From Bradyrhizobium sp. CCBAU 53338 (GTDB lineage Bacteria > Pseudomonadota > Alphaproteobacteria > Rhizobiales > Xanthobacteraceae), in contig NZ_CP030048.1 in assembly GCF_015291665.1 (NCBI RefSeq), forward strand, positions 5,456,001 to 5,520,000: a stretch of DNA of 64,000 nucleotides, read 5' to 3'. This document shows, in pieces, positions 61,432 to 64,000 of this stretch (positions within the stretch are counted from its first letter, which is position 1; each line of letters begins with the position of its first letter). A program made the translations under genes and the position numbers. The notes beneath the pieces were generated by a model. That model was given only the letters and a program-made list of their open reading frames with translations, was not told the origin of the DNA and did no database searches.

Positions 61432-61800
61432 CTACGGGGGACGTCCGCTGACGTGACGTAAAAGCAGAACGATCACGCACATCGCTGCTACCGAAATGGC
61501 GAAAGATAGCGACACTACTGGAAATCCGCGCGACGAAGTTCCGCTTACAAACAGGTATTGCAGTGTGATTGCTATCAACTTCCAAACAAAGAACCAAAGT
61601 ATCCCGATGCCAGCAGCAGCGATCAACGTGAAGCCCGCGCCACCGGCCTTGTGAGCGGTTGGGTTTTCTTCGATCGGCTCTAATGTTTGCGCGCCGATCG
61701 AGCGTTCGGCAGTTATCGGTGCTCGCAGCAGCAAGAACGCCAATGCGGTGAAGAAAACTATAATCCCGACCGCAAGGGGGAATATGAGCCCCAAACGCAA
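61432..61800 (-). CDS. Small membrane protein, unrecognised
   Basis: A 122-residue protein with three strongly hydrophobic segments (about 3-26, 55-85 and 93-115) joined by polar loops. I recognise no family. The start is the TTG at 61800, which lies seven bases after AGGGAGG. An ATG overlapping that site would open a different frame that is not hydrophobic and looks non-coding. It stands alone between the decayed SgcJ-like fragment and repeat sequence. Confidence 0.6.
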   Translation of the reverse strand: MRLGLIFPLAVGIIVFFTALAFLLLRAPITAERSIGAQTLEPIEENPTAHKAGGAGFTLIAAAGIGILWFFVWKLIAITLQYLFVSGTSSRGFPVVSLSFAISVAAMCVIVLLLRHVSGRPP

Positions 61801-62169
61801 TTGCCATCCTCCCTCGCGATCAGATGCCCAGCCCGAACTTACTTTTGGTTGTGCATGTCCGGCGCGTCAATCAATCGCGCCACAGATGCTCAATTTTCCA
61901 TAAACACGGATTAGTCTGCTTCGGATCAAAAGCAGGCGCCGCTCGCGACCTCGACATGTCTGCCACGGGCCAAGCAGCCGACATATCCTCGGTCGTAGGA
62001 TGCGGCAGCGATCGGCCACACGCGGGCATCCCTCGATCACACCGTTGGTACGCCATAACGGCTTATAGCAGTTTTGCTGGACTGCCGCCGCAGACGCCGG
62101 GAGGATCGGCAGCGCGGCCCGCCTAGAAGCTGGCCCGGACCTACCACGGCCCGGGCCGCTGTGGCGCGA
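61801..62169. other. Gene-free stretch with genus-type repeat fragments
   Basis: No convincing gene is seen on either strand. The segment 61918-61990 resembles a short repeat common in rhizobial genomes (GCTTCGGATCAAAAGCAG followed by a MSAxGQ-like frame). Around 62130-62155 there is a GC-rich inverted repeat (GGCCCGG-AC-CTACCACG-GCCCGGGCC) that could terminate the small peptide gene upstream on the minus strand. Confidence 0.4.
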
Positions 62170-62349
62170 TCAGTGTAAGACAGTAGGCCAATCGACCCAG
62201 CTGTGGCTTCCGTCCGGGGTGCACGAAATTTCCATCCCGATGTTAGGTAGCCAGATTCTCATAATATCATTTGGCCGCCCGCCGGAAACTGAATCCAATT
62301 CGCTATCGCAAAGCGTATCGATTTCTCGCTCAGCAGCGTTCGTCTTCAT
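62170..62349 (-). CDS. 59-residue peptide with a double-glycine secretion leader
   Basis: The ORF starts at an ATG preceded by AGGAG at six to seven bases. The first 24 residues match the double-glycine (bacteriocin-type) leader consensus at every position: L13, E17, L18, V21, G23 and G24 (L-12, E-8, L-7, V-4, G-2, G-1). The predicted core is residues 25-59, starting R-P-N-D and containing one Cys and three Trp. Peptides of this kind are processed and exported by C39-peptidase ABC transporters; none is in the window. It could be a bacteriocin, a signalling peptide or a processed natural product. Too short for most gene finders; confidence rests on leader and ribosome-binding site. Confidence 0.6.
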   Translation of the reverse strand: MKTNAAEREIDTLCDSELDSVSGGRPNDIMRIWLPNIGMEISCTPDGSHSWVDWPTVLH

Positions 62350-62385
62350 TGCAATCTCCTGTTTTACGAAGGGATACTTCTCCTC

Positions 62386-62409
62386 GTAGTTGCGGGATAC
62401 GGCAACTAC
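62386..62409. promoter_or_regulatory. Perfect inverted repeat upstream of the small peptide gene
   Basis: GTAGTTGC (62386-62393) and GCAACTAC (62402-62409) are 8-bp perfect arms around an eight-base spacer, 37-60 bases before the peptide start. It may be a 5' leader hairpin or a dimeric operator. Confidence 0.5.
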
Positions 62410-62420
62410 TAGCGACGATC

Positions 62421-62436
62421 AGTGATTCAGATCACA
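62421..62436. promoter_or_regulatory. CRP/FNR-type candidate site upstream of the small peptide gene
   Basis: AGTGA-TTCAGA-TCACA fits the CRP-type spacing TGTGA-N6-TCACA with one change and contains GTGAT-N4-ATCAC, related to FNR/FixK boxes. It lies 72-87 bp before the peptide start on the minus strand, the usual activation distance. CRP/FNR regulators are plentiful in Bradyrhizobium; binding here is inferred. Confidence 0.5.
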
Positions 62437-62589
62437 CGCCTACTTGCATCGGTCGTTCCGTTTACAGGCGCGCCCCTAGAGGACGTCGATTAGCCCAAAT
62501 TGATGCGGCTGAAGCTGGCGCTTCAGAGCGGCAGATCACGGATGATCTTGCGCCAGTGACGCGGATCAAAAGAAAACCTTGCCTGCCCG

Positions 62590-62640
62590 AGCGCATGTCG
62601 GCGTTGGGTCAACAGCGCCGTTCTGCCGAAAGTAGCTTTG
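62590..62640. repeat. Rhizobial MSALGQ-type repeat fragment
   Basis: The segment beginning ATGTCGGCGTTGGGTCAA at 62596 resembles a short sequence repeated many times in rhizobial genomes, where it yields spurious small ORFs beginning MSALGQ. It lies immediately downstream of the second orphan binding protein. Identification is from memory of the repeat. Confidence 0.4.
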
Positions 62641-62644
62641 CGAG

Positions 62645-63649
62645 CTATTCAATCATCTCGTCAGCGAGCGCCATTAGCCTTGCTGGGATTTCGAGACCGA
62701 GCGCTTTCGCCGTCCTTGCGTTGATACTTAAAACCAACTTTGTGGGCGCTTGCACCGGCATTTCGGCTGGCTTCTCTCCTGTAAGGATACGATTGACGTA
62801 CCCCGCCACTTCTCTGAGGAATTCGTCCGTGTACCCCGCATCGGGACCGTAAGATATGAGCCCACCGGCGACGACAAAATCGCGCCAAGGGTAGATTGCC
62901 GGAAGGCGCTGCCTTGCTATCAATTGGACGAGTTCATTTCGACGCGCATACGTGACGGCATCCGGGAGAAAAACCAAACCGCGGCGTGACGTGTTTCCGA
63001 GGTCGACGATGGTGCGTTCGATGTCCGCGCTGTTTGCATGGGGAGTGACGATCCTCTTGATAGCGAAAGATGGTGCGGCACTTTCGATGGCCCGCAAGAA
63101 ACCCATGGAGTTGTTGCCCGGCTCAGGATTGAAGATGACGCCCAAGCCTTCAATCGAGGGCGCCAGCTCCTTCAAGGAAGACAACCACTTGCTGCCCATC
63201 GACGGTTCGAACGGCGTGGCGCCGGTGACACTGCCTCCTGGGTGCGACAGGCTTTCAACATATCCCATTCCTACTGGATCGCTGACGTTTACAAATACAA
63301 CCGGAATAGTCGTAGCTTCGTGATGCAAAGCCGCCATTGACGTATTCGTCACGGCAACAATGACAGACGGTCGCATCTCTATTAGTTCTTTGGCGCAAGC
63401 CCGCGTTGCATCGGTGTCTCCACCTGAAAAACGATACTGGATTACTGCTTTAGCGCCGGACGCCGGACTGCGCTGGTCTTCAAGCCGCTGGGGAAACGCA
63501 GCCGTGAACAATTTGGCGAAAGGGCTTTCGGCACTGTCGGCGAACAAGACGCCAATCAGGGGAGGACCCGCCGACTGGCCTGCCCGGATCGATAGCGGCC
63601 AGCCTGCCACGGAAACCGCAATCATCGTGATGAGATCGCGCCGTTTCAT
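62645..63649 (-). CDS. Orphan ABC transporter substrate-binding protein (PF04392 type), paralogue 2
   Basis: A 334-residue relative of the protein at 60083-61063. It has a signal (MKRRDLITMIAVSVAGWPLSIRAGQS), the family stretches PPLIGVLFADSAES, PVVFVNVSDPVGMGYVESLSHPGGSVTG and KLVLSINARTAKALGLEIP, and the same overall length. No permease or ATPase gene is nearby. The start has only a weak AGAG upstream. It follows the cyclase fragment at the right edge on the same strand; cyclases and these orphan binding proteins often occur together in the genus (from memory), suggesting a sensing role. Confidence 0.85.
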   Translation of the reverse strand: MKRRDLITMIAVSVAGWPLSIRAGQSAGPPLIGVLFADSAESPFAKLFTAAFPQRLEDQRSPASGAKAVIQYRFSGGDTDATRACAKELIEMRPSVIVAVTNTSMAALHHEATTIPVVFVNVSDPVGMGYVESLSHPGGSVTGATPFEPSMGSKWLSSLKELAPSIEGLGVIFNPEPGNNSMGFLRAIESAAPSFAIKRIVTPHANSADIERTIVDLGNTSRRGLVFLPDAVTYARRNELVQLIARQRLPAIYPWRDFVVAGGLISYGPDAGYTDEFLREVAGYVNRILTGEKPAEMPVQAPTKLVLSINARTAKALGLEIPARLMALADEMIE

Positions 63650-63862
63650 TTTCTCTACTCAAATGCTCCCAATGGGTGACAGCATGTTGAACAAAGGCCG
63701 ACATTAAAGGGCGAACATTAAATGAGTTCGACGATGGACGATACCGTACGAAAGTTCGATGACCGCTCTGGGTCCATCAGCGGACTTCAGCCGTTCCCCG
63801 CCTTGGGTCAGCCACGGGCCACAAGGAGACATGAGCTGAATGTGTCGTCTACGCCGTCTGAG

Positions 63863-64000
63863 CTATTGAACGGCCGCGAACAAATCCCAATGCCCCGGCA
63901 GTCCCTTCAGATCAAACGAGCCTCGGTTTGTGAACGTTAATCCGGCACCAGCAACCAAATCGGTAACGACGCGCGACACAAATACTTCGTTCTCGCCCGA
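63863..64000 (-). CDS. C-terminus of a class III adenylate/guanylate cyclase (5' end outside window)
   Basis: The last 46 codons of a minus-strand gene enter at the right edge, ending at a TAG at 63863-63865. The residues EVFVSRVVTDLVAGAGLTFTNRG, then FDLKGLPGHWDLFAAV, match the end of class III nucleotide cyclase domains (typically VSxTVKDLVAGSGIxFEDRGxHxLKGVPGxWRLFxV). It would make cyclic AMP or a related nucleotide from ATP. Most of the gene lies beyond the window. The 213 bases between it and the binding protein hold nothing recognisable. Confidence 0.8.
   Translation of the reverse strand, partial: SGENEVFVSRVVTDLVAGAGLTFTNRGSFDLKGLPGHWDLFAAVQ

Noticed and set aside
63722..63940. A 72-codon plus-strand ORF at the right end.
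   Set aside because: It overlaps the conserved C-terminus of the cyclase on the minus strand and has no ribosome-binding site or recognisable feature.
1..64000. CRISPR arrays, tRNA and rRNA genes, intact insertion sequences or integrases.
   Set aside because: No regularly spaced repeats, cloverleaf patterns, rRNA segments or transposase motifs were found by reading.

Overview
The window is high-GC alphaproteobacterial chromosome, most likely Bradyrhizobium or a close relative. The reasons are the gene families present (cyoABCD, PuuD urate hydroxylase, fused TRAP permease, indolepyruvate oxidoreductase-type enzyme, paired orphan PF04392 binding proteins), the strong GC codon bias that leaves long open frames on antisense strands, and short intergenic mosaic repeats that I recognise from that genus. 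No rRNA, tRNA, CRISPR array or intact insertion sequence was seen. The species call is inference.

Layout. 1-5.1 kb: a carbohydrate/stress block (glycogen-debranching-type glucosidase cut by the left edge, ABC exporter, divergent glycosyltransferase) with a general-stress-type promoter motif between the divergent genes. 5.2-13.5 kb: alkyl sulfatase, diguanylate cyclase, TRAP transporter (DctP plus fused DctQM), trans-aconitate methyltransferase-like enzyme, and an SDR that lacks the catalytic Tyr. 13.9-20.5 kb: isopropylmalate/tartrate dehydrogenase-like enzyme, DHA2 efflux pump, a large unrecognised membrane-anchored protein carrying both a phospholipase A2-like HDxCY motif and a GxSxG elbow, and a B12-binding radical SAM protein. 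20.8-26.8 kb: decayed 2Fe-2S subunit, three-gene sugar-type ABC importer without an ATPase, AzgA/NCS2-type permease plus isochorismatase-type hydrolase.

26.9-37.6 kb: hotdog protein, 2-oxoacid:ferredoxin oxidoreductase, ketosteroid-dehydrogenase-like flavoprotein, HtrA-like protease, a GMC oxidoreductase with its small subunit, and a secreted nuclease. 37.6-41.6 kb: possible small RNA and the cyoABCD quinol oxidase operon. 41.8-49.4 kb: SDR (frameshifted)-CMD-SDR cluster, PQQ-type sugar dehydrogenase lipoprotein, PuuD, VOC protein, small conserved protein, lytic transglycosylase.

49.4-58.3 kb looks like one functional unit: cupin, SDR and TPP-dependent enzyme on the minus strand, a divergent IclR regulator, then a branched-chain-type ABC importer in which permease LivM and ATPases LivG and LivF are one polypeptide. 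An inverted repeat in front of the importer is a candidate IclR operator. 58.5-64 kb is accessory-looking: a coupled pair of mobile-element-associated small genes, a single-domain response regulator, two orphan binding proteins, decayed fragments and genus repeats, a 59-residue ORF with a perfect double-glycine secretion leader, and the C-terminus of a class III cyclase at the right edge.

The best leads for new biology are the double-glycine peptide (62170-62349), the unclassified hydrolase-like protein (16525-18720) and the structured region before cyoD (37620-37778).
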